A stretch of 5,085 nucleotides of DNA, taken from positions 1 through 5,085 of the forward strand of contig JAFGTK010000010.1 of assembly GCA_016934135.1 (NCBI GenBank), in the 5' to 3' direction. Below the pieces are notes generated by a model. That model was not told the origin of the DNA. It made no database searches and was given only the letters and a program-made list of their open reading frames with translations. The stretch is from Deltaproteobacteria bacterium (GTDB taxonomy: Bacteria; Desulfobacterota; Desulfomonilia; UBA1062). The position numbers and the translations under genes are program-made. Each line of letters begins with the position of its first letter. Within the stretch, counting starts at the first letter, position 1. Below, in pieces: positions 1-5,085 of the stretch.

Positions 1-760
1 CCACCACGGTTATCCAGCTGTTCAGATAATTGAGCGTGTCCACATCACCCTTTACAACCGCGAAGCCGATAGGTTCCCTGGTAAAGTTACCCGGCAGAGG
101 CATAAACAGCTTGTCAGGATACTTCAGAGCCTGGAAGGCAGGCAGCGGTGCCGAGGCAACCATTGCATGAACCCTTTTGTTAAGAAGTTCCTGAACTGCC
201 TGTGATTCATCGTCGAAGAGCCGGAGTTGAGCCTGGGGACAGTGCTTCTTCACCGCTGCTGCCGCGGTTGTGCCTATGCGTGCTGCAATGGCGACCTCGG
301 GCTTGTCGAAGTCGTCAAGAGAATCGAACCCTGCTGCAAGCTCCTTATGGGCTACAATGGACATGCCGGTATAATCGTAGGGATTCGAAAAATTCACCTT
401 GATGTTCCGTTCAGGAAGAATCCCCATGCCGCCTATGATAATATCGAACTTGCCGGTAAGAAGCGCAGGTATGATCCCCGACCACTTGGTGGGAATGAAC
501 TCCACCTTTACTCCCATATCCCCGGCCAGCCGTCTTGCCAAATCGATCTCGAACCCGACCAGGCTGCCGGTCTTGTCATTCATGGCCCAGGGCACAAAGG
601 TGGACATGCCCACCCGCAGAACCCCTCTCTGGAGAACCATCTCCAGGGTGCTCTCACTGGCAAGATCCTGTCTGAGATTCTTCGCGGAAACACTTACCGA
701 TGCTATAAGAAACAGGAACACAAAGACAGCCAGTGCAGTATAGTTCCAATATCTCTTCAT
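1..760 (-). CDS. Secreted family-3 solute-binding protein of an ABC transporter, 3' end outside window
   Basis: The first 253 codons are visible and stay open to the window edge. The product begins with a Sec signal peptide: basic MKRYW, a hydrophobic core at about 8-22, and a likely cleavage after VSA at residue 26. There is no lipobox Cys, so it should be a free periplasmic protein. The mature part fits bacterial extracellular solute-binding protein family 3: GVLRVGM (46-52), the signature GFEIDLARRLA (69-79), TGKFDIIIGGMGILPER (102-118), FSNPY (124-128) and IGTTAAAAV (162-170). Arg118, which binds ligand carboxylate in amino-acid-binding members, is kept. The Asp that holds the ligand amino group (GlnH Asp157) is Ser203, and the ligand-binding Thr (GlnH Thr70) is Gly113, so a carboxylate other than an ordinary amino acid is plausible. 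The start at 760 follows GGAGG at 770-774 with 9 nt spacing. Permease and ATPase genes are expected beyond the window edge. Confidence 0.92.
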   Translation of the reverse strand, partial: MKRYWNYTALAVFVFLFLIASVSVSAKNLRQDLASESTLEMVLQRGVLRVGMSTFVPWAMNDKTGSLVGFEIDLARRLAGDMGVKVEFIPTKWSGIIPALLTGKFDIIIGGMGILPERNIKVNFSNPYDYTGMSIVAHKELAAGFDSLDDFDKPEVAIAARIGTTAAAAVKKHCPQAQLRLFDDESQAVQELLNKRVHAMVASAPLPAFQALKYPDKLFMPLPGNFTREPIGFAVVKGDVDTLNYLNSWITVV

Positions 761-769
761 CTGAACTCC

Positions 770-774
770 CCTCC
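770..774 (-). promoter_or_regulatory. Ribosome binding site of the solute-binding protein gene
   Basis: Minus-strand GGAGG, 9 nt before the ATG at 760. Its first two bases (774-773) are also the last two of the inverted-repeat arm at 773-784, so a hairpin formed by that repeat would reach into the site. Confidence 0.75.
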
Positions 775-931
775 TGCTCAATGAAAATGCCGGTTATGAA
801 AGACCGTTAAAAAATGAGGCCGAATGCATCTTTCCTGTTGAACCGTTATCATTAAAGATACCCACACTATTGTAATAACTTCAATTCCGATGATGTCAAT
901 AAAACGTACAAGCTGAATATCATTGAGCAGG
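773..931. repeat. 12-bp perfect inverted repeat flanking the leader of the solute-binding protein gene
   Basis: CCTGCTCAATGA at 773-784 is the exact reverse complement of TCATTGAGCAGG at 920-931, with 135 nt between the arms. In a minus-strand transcript starting above 931, the arms could pair, and the arm nearest the gene includes the first two bases of its GGAGG. The candidate promoter at 869-899 lies between the arms, so transcripts from it would carry only the second arm. Confidence 0.7.
869..899 (-). promoter_or_regulatory. Candidate sigma-70-type promoter for the solute-binding protein gene
   Basis: On the minus strand a perfect TTGACA (899-894) is followed by TACAAT (874-869), a good -10 match, but the spacer is 19 nt, longer than the ideal 17. 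It sits in an AT-rich part of the 249-nt gap and would give a leader of about 100 nt. An alternative pairing, TTGAAG with TATCTT 18 nt further on, overlaps it. Inferred from motif resemblance only. Confidence 0.35.
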
Positions 932-1009
932 GAACAAGACTGTACTTTCCTCTCTTTCCACGGAGGGGCAATGCCCTTGTTCACCGATGCTGCACTGCTT
1001 TGGAATGAT

Positions 1010-2014
1010 TCACAAAGAGCTGTGAACCTTCTGATCTTTCATATTTATGGCGAGGGGTACAATGGTTTCCTTCACATCTTCCATAACCCTGATCTGTTCC
1101 ACCAGCACACTCACGGAATCGGCCGAAGAAACAAGGGCATCGTGTTCCTCTGCGCTCAGATCGATCTCCACGATCTCCTCAATCCCTTCTTCACCAAGTT
1201 TTACCGGTACCCCTACAAAGGTTCCTGTGATTCCGTATTCCCCTTCAAGATATGCGGAACAGGGAAGAATCTTCTTTTTATCCCTGATTATAGCCTCTAC
1301 TATCTCCTTCACTGCGCAGGCCGGGGCAAAATATGCACTGCCTGTCTTCATGAGATTGACGATCTCGGCACCCCCCTTTCGTGTCCTTTCCACAAGGGCA
1401 TCGATCTGCTGTTCACTGAGCAACTCACAAATCGGTATGCCGGCCACAGTTGTGTACCTCGTCAGGGGGACCATGCTGTCGCCGTGGCCGCCAAGAACAA
1501 AGGCCTGGATATTTTCAATGGAGACATTCAGTTCCATACCGATAAATGTGGCAAAACGGGCCGAATCCAGAACCCCGGCCATACCGATAACCCTGTGCCT
1601 TGGAAACCCTGTTGCATCATAAGCCACGTGACACATGGCATCCAGCGGATTGGTAACCATAATCACTATTGAATCCGGTGCAAGTTCTCTGACCTTTTCA
1701 GATACCATCCTTACGATTGCAGTATTCATCCCCAGGAGATCGTCTCTGCTCATTCCGGGCCTGCGGGGAATCCCGGCGGAGATTACTACGATATCCGAAT
1801 CTTTCATTGCTGCAAACTCGCCTGTATAGCCTACGAGGCGCTTGTGATAGCGCTCTATGGGTGCAGCTTCCGCAAGATCCAGCGCCCTCCCCGCAGTCCT
1901 GCCCATATGCACACCGCCGATCAGGACAATATCTGCAATATCCATCTCAGCGAGGCGTAGCGCTACGATCTGTCCCACATTTCCCGATCCGATAAGAGTT
2001 ATCTTTTTCCTCAT
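1010..2014 (-). CDS. mdh: LDH-like malate dehydrogenase, possibly NADP-preferring
   Basis: The protein (334 residues) belongs to the L-lactate/malate dehydrogenase family, LDH-like MDH branch, interconverting malate and oxaloacetate with a nicotinamide cofactor in the cytoplasm. Dinucleotide motif GSGNVG is at 9-14. In the mobile loop GIPRRPGMSRDDLL (81-94), Arg84 sits where lactate dehydrogenases have Gln102, which supports malate as substrate; Arg90 is the catalytic-loop Arg. Asn122 (VTNPLDAM), Asp150 and Arg153 (GVLDSARF) and catalytic His177 (LGGHGDSM) are all present. At the end of the second beta strand the Asp that selects NAD is Gly33, in LIGGVHMGRTAGRA (31-44), with about one extra residue in the loop; this recalls NADP-dependent enzymes. 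The C-terminus runs about 20 residues past the usual family end. The ATG at 2014 is preceded by AGGAGG; an upstream extension of the frame to 2227 lies inside the ligase gene and was excluded. It is last in the four-gene cluster. Confidence 0.94.
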   Translation of the reverse strand: MRKKITLIGSGNVGQIVALRLAEMDIADIVLIGGVHMGRTAGRALDLAEAAPIERYHKRLVGYTGEFAAMKDSDIVVISAGIPRRPGMSRDDLLGMNTAIVRMVSEKVRELAPDSIVIMVTNPLDAMCHVAYDATGFPRHRVIGMAGVLDSARFATFIGMELNVSIENIQAFVLGGHGDSMVPLTRYTTVAGIPICELLSEQQIDALVERTRKGGAEIVNLMKTGSAYFAPACAVKEIVEAIIRDKKKILPCSAYLEGEYGITGTFVGVPVKLGEEGIEEIVEIDLSAEEHDALVSSADSVSVLVEQIRVMEDVKETIVPLAINMKDQKVHSSL

Positions 2015-2018
2015 GACC

Positions 2019-2026
2019 CCTCCTCC
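2019..2026 (-). promoter_or_regulatory. Double Shine-Dalgarno site of the malate dehydrogenase gene
   Basis: The 14-nt gap between the ligase stop and the dehydrogenase ATG is almost all purine. Two overlapping GGAGG motifs lie at 2022-2026 and 2019-2023, 7 and 4 nt before the ATG at 2014. This fixes the start and implies strong initiation. Confidence 0.75.
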
Positions 2027-2028
2027 CT

Positions 2029-3597
2029 TCACATCCTGGAATACCTTTCCTTGAGTTCGCTCTTCTTCACCTTCATGGTGGCTGTCAGCGGAAGTTCCCT
2101 GACAAACTGATATCGCACGGGGTGTTTGTACCTGGCTATCTTGCCTTTCAGGAATTCGGAGATCTCGATTTCCGTGATATTCTCGTCCTGTCTGGGAACA
2201 ACAAACCCAATACCCACCTCCCCCCACTTCTCATCGGGAATACCGATGATGGCTATCTGTGAAATCTTCGGGTGTGTTGCAAGGATCTTTTCCATCTCTG
2301 CAGGATACACATTCTCCCCGCCGGAACGGTACATGTCCTTGACCCGGTCAACGATATAGAAGTACCCTTCCTCATCCATAAAGCCCAGATCTCCGGTATG
2401 AAGAAACCCGTTATTGATGGTTTCAGCAGTGTCATCGGGAAGGTTCCAGTATCCGCTCATTACTGTTGGGCCCTTTGCCACTATCTCACCGATCTCACCA
2501 GGGGGCAGCCTGTTGCCGTGCTCGTCGGCAATCCAGATCTCGGTGAAGAAACCGGGCTTGCCGATAGAACCCATCTTGCGCTGGATATCATCCCTGGGCA
2601 CGAGCATCATGGCGGAGTTCTCTGTCTGTCCGAAACCCTGCTGCATATACAACCCTCTTTTTGCCAGTTCTTCGAACAGGCTCGCAGGCGTTCTTTCCCC
2701 ACCGCCTACGACACAGCGGACACTACTTACATCTATCTGATCAAGTCTGCCCGTATCGAGGATCATCCGCCACATGGTGGTCAGGGCAAAGACTATGGTG
2801 CCGCGATACCGCTGGATGTCCTCAGCAAATTCATTTGCATCGAATCCGCTTCGCATCACAAGAGTCATGCCCATGTTTAGTGCAGGGGTGGCGACAATAA
2901 AAAGGCCTCCGGAATGAAAAAGCGGCATCTGAGCAATAACCACATCGTCTGCATGCCCGTCTATATAAATGCCTACCTGGAAATTCTTGAAAAAGGTCTG
3001 GAGGTGTGACACCACAGCACCCTTGGGGTTTCCGGTTACACCTGATGTATAGACGATCGCCAGGGGGTCATCAAGAACCACGGGACAGTCGGGGATCACC
3101 TCGTGACAGGGATTTTCTTCCACCTGCTCGGAGTAATCCCCGGCCCACTCCGGACATCCAGGCATCTTCATACCCTGCGACAGCTTGTTGTCGCTCTTGA
3201 GGTAAATGAACTTGTCCTGCTGAACCTTAAGGCTTGATCTTATGAGATCCACGCTTCCCAGAAAGGTGTCGTGAAAAATGAGCATACAGGAGCCTGAATC
3301 GTTCAACTGATACTCAAGTTCCGGCCCTGCAAGTCTCCAGTTCAGAGGAACAAAAACAGCACCCAGCTTGGCACAGGCAAAATAGATCTGAAGAAACTCG
3401 ACACAGTTGAGCAGGACAACTGCCACACGGTCTCCCTTCTTGATGCCCTTTTTAATCATAAAATGTGCACAACGGTTGACCCCTTCATTCAATTCCCGGC
3501 AGGTAACCAGCCGGTCTTCATAAATAATGGCTGTCCTGTCGGGACAGATCTGGGCACTTTTGTACGGAATGTAGCCGATACTCCATTCAACACTCAT
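2029..3597 (-). CDS. AMP-forming acyl-CoA ligase (class I adenylate-forming family)
   Basis: This 522-residue enzyme would activate a carboxylic acid with ATP to an acyl-adenylate and transfer it to CoA. Motifs in order: P-loop YTSGVTGNPKG (183-193), MPLFHSGGL (224-232), GFGQTEN (321-327), TGDLG with the ribose-binding Asp403, hinge DRVKDMYRSGGENVYP (417-432), and A10 motif LPLTATMKVKK (502-512) with catalytic Lys509. Length is normal for the family. Two departures are visible: Val for the usual Thr in the P-loop core, and Met508 where Gly normally precedes the catalytic lysine. I chose ATG at 3597 because GGAGG at 3606-3610 lies 8 nt upstream; an in-frame GTG at 3606 overlaps that site and cannot use it. 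The start overlaps the sirtuin stop by 11 nt, and the malate dehydrogenase start follows 14 nt after the stop. The substrate cannot be read from sequence; fatty, aromatic and short branched acids are all possible. Confidence 0.95.
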   Translation of the reverse strand: MSVEWSIGYIPYKSAQICPDRTAIIYEDRLVTCRELNEGVNRCAHFMIKKGIKKGDRVAVVLLNCVEFLQIYFACAKLGAVFVPLNWRLAGPELEYQLNDSGSCMLIFHDTFLGSVDLIRSSLKVQQDKFIYLKSDNKLSQGMKMPGCPEWAGDYSEQVEENPCHEVIPDCPVVLDDPLAIVYTSGVTGNPKGAVVSHLQTFFKNFQVGIYIDGHADDVVIAQMPLFHSGGLFIVATPALNMGMTLVMRSGFDANEFAEDIQRYRGTIVFALTTMWRMILDTGRLDQIDVSSVRCVVGGGERTPASLFEELAKRGLYMQQGFGQTENSAMMLVPRDDIQRKMGSIGKPGFFTEIWIADEHGNRLPPGEIGEIVAKGPTVMSGYWNLPDDTAETINNGFLHTGDLGFMDEEGYFYIVDRVKDMYRSGGENVYPAEMEKILATHPKISQIAIIGIPDEKWGEVGIGFVVPRQDENITEIEISEFLKGKIARYKHPVRYQFVRELPLTATMKVKKSELKERYSRM

Positions 3598-4483
3598 GGC
3601 GCACACCTCCTTTTTCGATACGTTTTGTTATCCGTGGTTTTAAGGATATTCCCTGCCTGGTCTTTGAATGAGATAACCTTTCAGGAATCGACTCATCGTC
3701 AAGTCCGATGCCTTCCATGATAAGAGGCAGGATACGCCCGGCAGATCCGAGAATAAGGATATCAGCCAGATGACTCAGTTTACTCTTCTCGGTATTTATC
3801 TCGATGATAAAGGCATTGTTCTCTCTTGCAAGATAAGGCAGGCTTGCCGCCGGATATACCATGCCGGATGTCCCCACAATAATCATCCATGAGCATATGC
3901 TCACCTCTTCGCAGGCAGCCTCAAAATCCTGTACCGGCTCGCCGAACCCCACGATATCAGGACGCATGAATCCGCCGCATTCGCATCTGGGTATCAGCGA
4001 AAACATTGCATCAAGAGACAAAAATGTGGTTCCAATCACCCTGTCTGCCATCTCAAAGAACTCGTCTTTTGCCAGTTCAATCCTGTTCCCGCAGGAAAGG
4101 CAGCGCAGGCGGTAGATATTCCCGTGAAGTTCGTAAACCTGGTTACTCCCTGCCATTGCGTGAAGACCGTCGACATTCTGGGTAATGACAGATCCCAGAC
4201 ATCCTCTGCTCTCCAGTTCAACCAGTGCCCTATGTGCCGCATTCGGCATGGCCTTCTTCAGCACACCGATAAAATCACGGATAATTGCAAGGGCATCTTC
4301 AGGATGCTTCTCAATCAGGCCGAGTATTCCATACTTGCCGCCCTCAGGGTAACGATCCCACAGCCCTCCACGGTCGCGATAGGTCATGATCCCGCTTTCA
4401 GCCGACATGCCGGCACCGCTCAAGGCCACGCCGTAACCTGAACCTGAAATGATCTGAGCTGCCTTAAGATATGTCTCTTCCAT
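3587..4483 (-). CDS. Sir2-family NAD-dependent protein deacylase (sirtuin)
   Basis: The 298-residue protein has the full Sir2 core. It would remove acetyl or other acyl groups from protein lysines, consuming NAD and giving nicotinamide and O-acyl-ADP-ribose, in the cytoplasm. Visible motifs are GAGMSAESGIMTYR (23-36, NAD binding), TQNVDGLH (101-108), the catalytic His120 in ELHGN, a zinc ribbon with Cys128/Cys131 and Cys167/Cys169, RPDIVGFGEPV (174-184), GTSGMVYPAA (204-213) and IEINTEKS (227-234). The second zinc pair is spaced CxC rather than CxxC, a variant I believe is common in bacteria. The Tyr-x-x-Arg motif that CobB and SIRT5 use for succinyl-lysine is not seen: no Tyr lies between residues 58 and 86. 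About 35 residues after the core form a basic tail. The ATG at 4483 follows AAAGG at 4492-4496 with 8 nt spacing. The stop overlaps the start of the acyl-CoA ligase, suggesting translational coupling and a possible role in deacylating that ligase. Confidence 0.95.
   Translation of the reverse strand: MEETYLKAAQIISGSGYGVALSGAGMSAESGIMTYRDRGGLWDRYPEGGKYGILGLIEKHPEDALAIIRDFIGVLKKAMPNAAHRALVELESRGCLGSVITQNVDGLHAMAGSNQVYELHGNIYRLRCLSCGNRIELAKDEFFEMADRVIGTTFLSLDAMFSLIPRCECGGFMRPDIVGFGEPVQDFEAACEEVSICSWMIIVGTSGMVYPAASLPYLARENNAFIIEINTEKSKLSHLADILILGSAGRILPLIMEGIGLDDESIPERLSHSKTRQGISLKPRITKRIEKGGVRHEC
3606..3610 (-). promoter_or_regulatory. Ribosome binding site of the acyl-CoA ligase, inside the sirtuin gene
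   Basis: Minus-strand GGAGG, with 8 nt to the ATG at 3597. It settles the start: the in-frame GTG at 3606 begins within the motif and so would be too close. The site lies in the last codons of the sirtuin gene, so ribosomes finishing the sirtuin pass directly over it. Confidence 0.8.
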
Positions 4484-4506
4484 GTTTGCCGCCTTTCGGA
4501 CACGTC

Positions 4507-5085
4507 TCAGTGTCCAGTGAAATTCGGTTTGCGCCTTTCAAAAAATGCCTTCTGCCCTTCGAGCAGGTCCCTGCTGGCATAAGCCTCGTTCATAAGGGCC
4601 TCAGCCTCCAGCCTGTCCTTCTCAGCAAGACATCCGGCATTCCTGAACATGTTCATAATCCGCTTGATCCCTCTCAGAGACAGCGGGGCATTGGAGGCAA
4701 TTTCAGATGCAACGGCATACGTCCTTGAAGCCAATTTCTCAGCCGGCACCAGTTCGTTAACAAGTCCTATCTGCAGCGCTTCTCCGCCTGAATATCTGCG
4801 TCCTGTGAAAAAGATCTCACGGGCACGGGGCACACCCACCACTTCGATAAACTGCCGGATCCCTTCCGGGTGATAGACCAGCCCCAGTTTTACAGGAGGC
4901 ATGGAAACACTCACCTGATCGGCCGCAATCCGGATATCGCAGCATAGGGCAAGGTTGAGTCCGGCCCCATAGGCATATCCGTTCAGCATGGCAATTGTAG
5001 GGTAAGGAAAAGAGACCATACTTTCCATTGCCAGGGTGAGCGGATTATGGTTCCTGAGCAAGTCTGCCATTTCAAGGGTGATATC
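4507..5085 (-). CDS. Crotonase-fold protein, YgfG/ScpB (methylmalonyl-CoA decarboxylase)-like, 5' end outside window
   Basis: The visible part is 192 codons of a crotonase (enoyl-CoA hydratase/isomerase superfamily) gene; the frame stays open to the window edge, so the true start and about 60-70 N-terminal residues are missing. An in-frame ATG at 5070 has no ribosome binding site and is internal. Counting visible residues, the oxyanion-hole and CoA region is NGYAYGAGLNLALCCD (35-50). The two glutamates that hydrate enoyl-CoA in classical hydratases are replaced by Asn (44) and Pro (64). The segment SMPPVKLGLVYHPEG (61-75) and the C-terminus RRKPNFTGH resemble E. coli YgfG as I recall it (SMTPVNLGVPYNLVG, KRKPNFVGH), including the Tyr at 71 equivalent to YgfG Tyr140. 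A decarboxylase or another non-hydratase reaction on an acyl-CoA is therefore more likely than hydration. Unlike YgfG, which keeps Glu at the first site, this protein has Asn. It is first of four clustered genes, ending 23 nt before the sirtuin. The superfamily is certain; the substrate is not. Confidence 0.9.
   Translation of the reverse strand, partial: DITLEMADLLRNHNPLTLAMESMVSFPYPTIAMLNGYAYGAGLNLALCCDIRIAADQVSVSMPPVKLGLVYHPEGIRQFIEVVGVPRAREIFFTGRRYSGGEALQIGLVNELVPAEKLASRTYAVASEIASNAPLSLRGIKRIMNMFRNAGCLAEKDRLEAEALMNEAYASRDLLEGQKAFFERRKPNFTGH

Larger units (their letters stand above)
761..1009. other. Intergenic region between the dehydrogenase and solute-binding protein genes
   Basis: This 249-nt gap is the only long non-coding stretch. 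It is AT-rich in its middle (about 785-915) and contains the candidate promoter, the inverted repeat and the ribosome binding site listed separately. No hairpin followed by a T-run is visible after the dehydrogenase stop; a short GGGC-ATT-GCCC stem at about 966-976 lacks one. Readthrough from the upstream cluster into the transporter gene is therefore possible. Confidence 0.6.

Noticed and set aside
227..784. A 185-codon plus-strand open frame.
   Set aside because: It is antisense to the solute-binding protein gene, which has a signal peptide, family signature and good ribosome binding site on the minus strand.
790..818. A CGGT/ACCG inverted repeat next to a run of six A/T, considered as a terminator or operator.
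   Set aside because: Only 4 bp pair, and on the minus strand the T-run precedes the stem rather than following it.
961..980. A short stem (GGGC-ATT-GCCC) after the malate dehydrogenase stop, considered as a terminator.
   Set aside because: The stem is only 4-5 bp and is followed by CTCCG rather than a T-run on the transcribed strand.
778..984. A 68-codon minus-strand frame in the gap before the solute-binding protein gene, with a hydrophobic stretch that could look like a membrane segment.
   Set aside because: It would start at GTG with no ribosome binding site, it spans the candidate promoter and inverted repeat, and the hydrophobic stretch coincides with AT-rich DNA. Conservation in relatives would be needed to revive it.
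923..1672. A 249-codon plus-strand open frame.
   Set aside because: It lies antisense to the well-supported malate dehydrogenase gene, and its translation shows no family motif.
2015..2227. A 71-residue N-terminal extension of the malate dehydrogenase frame.
   Set aside because: It overlaps the conserved C-terminal domain of the ligase in another frame, has no family resemblance, and the strong ribosome binding site and GSGNVG spacing point to ATG at 2014.

Overview
The window holds five protein genes, all read from the minus strand, so the biological order runs from high to low coordinates. There is no RNA gene, CRISPR array, insertion sequence or integration site that I can support. The organism looks like a mesophilic anaerobe of moderate GC with very strong GGAGG ribosome binding sites. 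The gene content (acyl-CoA ligase, crotonase, LDH-like malate dehydrogenase, sirtuin) would suit a syntrophic or sulfate-reducing Desulfobacterota-type bacterium or a relative, but this taxonomic guess is inference only.

Region 5085-1010 is one tight gene cluster, almost certainly an operon whose promoter lies outside the window. In order it holds: (1) a crotonase-fold protein cut by the window edge, resembling YgfG/ScpB methylmalonyl-CoA decarboxylase and lacking both catalytic glutamates of true enoyl-CoA hydratases; (2) a Sir2-family NAD-dependent protein deacylase; (3) an AMP-forming acyl-CoA ligase whose start overlaps the sirtuin stop by 11 bases; (4) an LDH-like malate dehydrogenase starting 14 bases after the ligase stop. 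The gaps are 23 nt, an 11-nt overlap and 14 nt.

Region 1009-761 is the only sizeable non-coding stretch. It holds a candidate promoter, a 12-base perfect inverted repeat whose distal arm touches the next ribosome binding site, and no convincing intrinsic terminator. Below it, 760-1 is the 5' part of a secreted family-3 solute-binding protein, probably the first gene of an ABC transporter continuing outside the window.

Working model (inference): a carboxylic acid is taken up by the transporter, activated to its CoA thioester by the ligase, processed by the YgfG-like crotonase, and linked to C4 metabolism or another 2-hydroxyacid by the dehydrogenase. The sirtuin could keep the ligase active by deacylating its C-terminal catalytic lysine, a control known for acyl-CoA synthetases elsewhere. 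The main oddities are the loss of the NAD-selecting acidic residue in the dehydrogenase, the degenerate catalytic-lysine motif of the ligase beside a dedicated sirtuin, the absent amino-group-binding Asp in the binding protein, and the long-range inverted repeat before its gene.
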